NCBI RefSeq assembly: GCF_010548305.1
Contig: NZ_JAAGLV010000003.1
Span: forward strand, 427,805 to 491,804
Source: Streptomyces sp. SID13031
Lineage (GTDB): Bacteria; Actinomycetota; Actinomycetes; Propionibacteriales; Kribbellaceae
Direction of reading: 5' to 3'
DNA length: 64,000 nt
A model generated the notes under the pieces. The model was not told where the DNA came from. It searched no databases and was given only the letters and a program-made list of their open reading frames with translations. A program made the position numbers and the translations under genes. The stretch's first letter is position 1. Every line of letters starts with the position of its first letter. Positions 63,912 through 64,000 of this stretch are shown piece after piece.

Positions 63912-64000
63912 TCAAGGCGGCGGGGTGTGGATGGTGATGCTGATGGTGGCTTGGTAGGTGGTGCGGTTGGTGTTGGCTGCTTGGGTGGGGTATCTGGAGG
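63912..64000 (-). CDS. C-terminal end of a gene cut by the right window edge
   Basis: On the minus strand one frame is open from the window end to a TGA (complement of 63912-63914) and encodes TNRTTYQATISITIHTPPP as its last residues. The alternation of Thr/Ile and Tyr looks like a beta-rich secreted or surface domain. Only 28 codons are visible, so neither family nor reality is certain. Confidence 0.4.
   Translation of the reverse strand, partial: SRYPTQAANTNRTTYQATISITIHTPPP

Overview
The window is GC-rich, densely coded DNA from an actinobacterium. The signs are frequent GTG starts, a GlnR-type nitrogen regulator, a mycothiol synthase, F420-type enzymes and polyphosphate kinase next to a Nudix/histidine-phosphatase fusion of the MutT1 kind. 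The overall style fits a Kribbella-like member of the Nocardioidaceae/Kribbellaceae; that placement is inference. No rRNA, tRNA, CRISPR array, prophage, integrase or insertion sequence was seen. The region reads as chromosomal, about 60 genes on both strands.

Layout. 1-13.1 kb: mixed housekeeping and envelope genes: a cut-off gene, a large membrane protein, a MoaD-like carrier, glnR, a secreted beta-propeller protein, an SDR/LLM oxidoreductase pair under a divergent TetR gene, a frame-disrupted lipoprotein, a block of 26-bp tandem repeats, a secreted 5'-nucleotidase, mshD and a coupled lipoprotein/PKD-domain pair. 13.1-18 kb: an esterase, ppk1, mutT1 and a bifunctional-nuclease-domain protein. 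18.1-23.4 kb: four tandem, head-to-tail paralogous secreted proteins of about 430 residues plus the in-frame tail of a fifth copy. This is the best candidate here for an undescribed system. 23.5-27.7 kb: PHO-box-preceded pstS-pstC-pstA-pstB. 27.7-33.8 kb: small membrane proteins, a SatD-like/membrane protein pair, thiC with its TPP riboswitch, an acyltransferase and an orphan gene. 33.8-36.9 kb: two Pit-type phosphate transporters with a DUF47 partner and a 77-residue membrane protein. 37-47.9 kb: a GH3 lipoprotein with two DUF202 proteins, MarR/DMT/TetR genes, an ion channel, a thioesterase, a PLP decarboxylase, an Lrp/ald pair and an F420-type NADP oxidoreductase. 48-54 kb: a fasciclin lipoprotein and a membrane-anchored molybdopterin oxidoreductase, then a flavoprotein, a phosphotransferase, an aldo/keto reductase and a hemerythrin-like protein. 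54.2-60.6 kb: a TAXI-type TRAP transporter, a divergent two-component system and a second TAXI binding protein. 60.8-63.8 kb: a GH38 alpha-mannosidase. A cut-off gene enters at the right edge.

How genes work together. Phosphate handling is the main theme: ppk1 and mutT1, high-affinity PstSCAB, two low-affinity Pit carriers with a DUF47 regulator, and an extracellular 5'-nucleotidase. A second coherent unit is the TAXI/TRAP importer with its sensor kinase, response regulator and spare binding protein.

Non-coding structure worth attention: an 81-bp modular palindromic element present twice (59420-59500 and 63800-63880, about 79% identical by hand alignment) with a partial third near 47885; three successive hairpins sharing the loop TGCGCCTGGT (54067-54179); the 26-bp tandem repeats at 8248-8377; and many strong intrinsic-type hairpins between convergent genes. 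Alignments, repeat counts and hairpins were worked out by eye. Family names come from recognised motifs, not from database searches.
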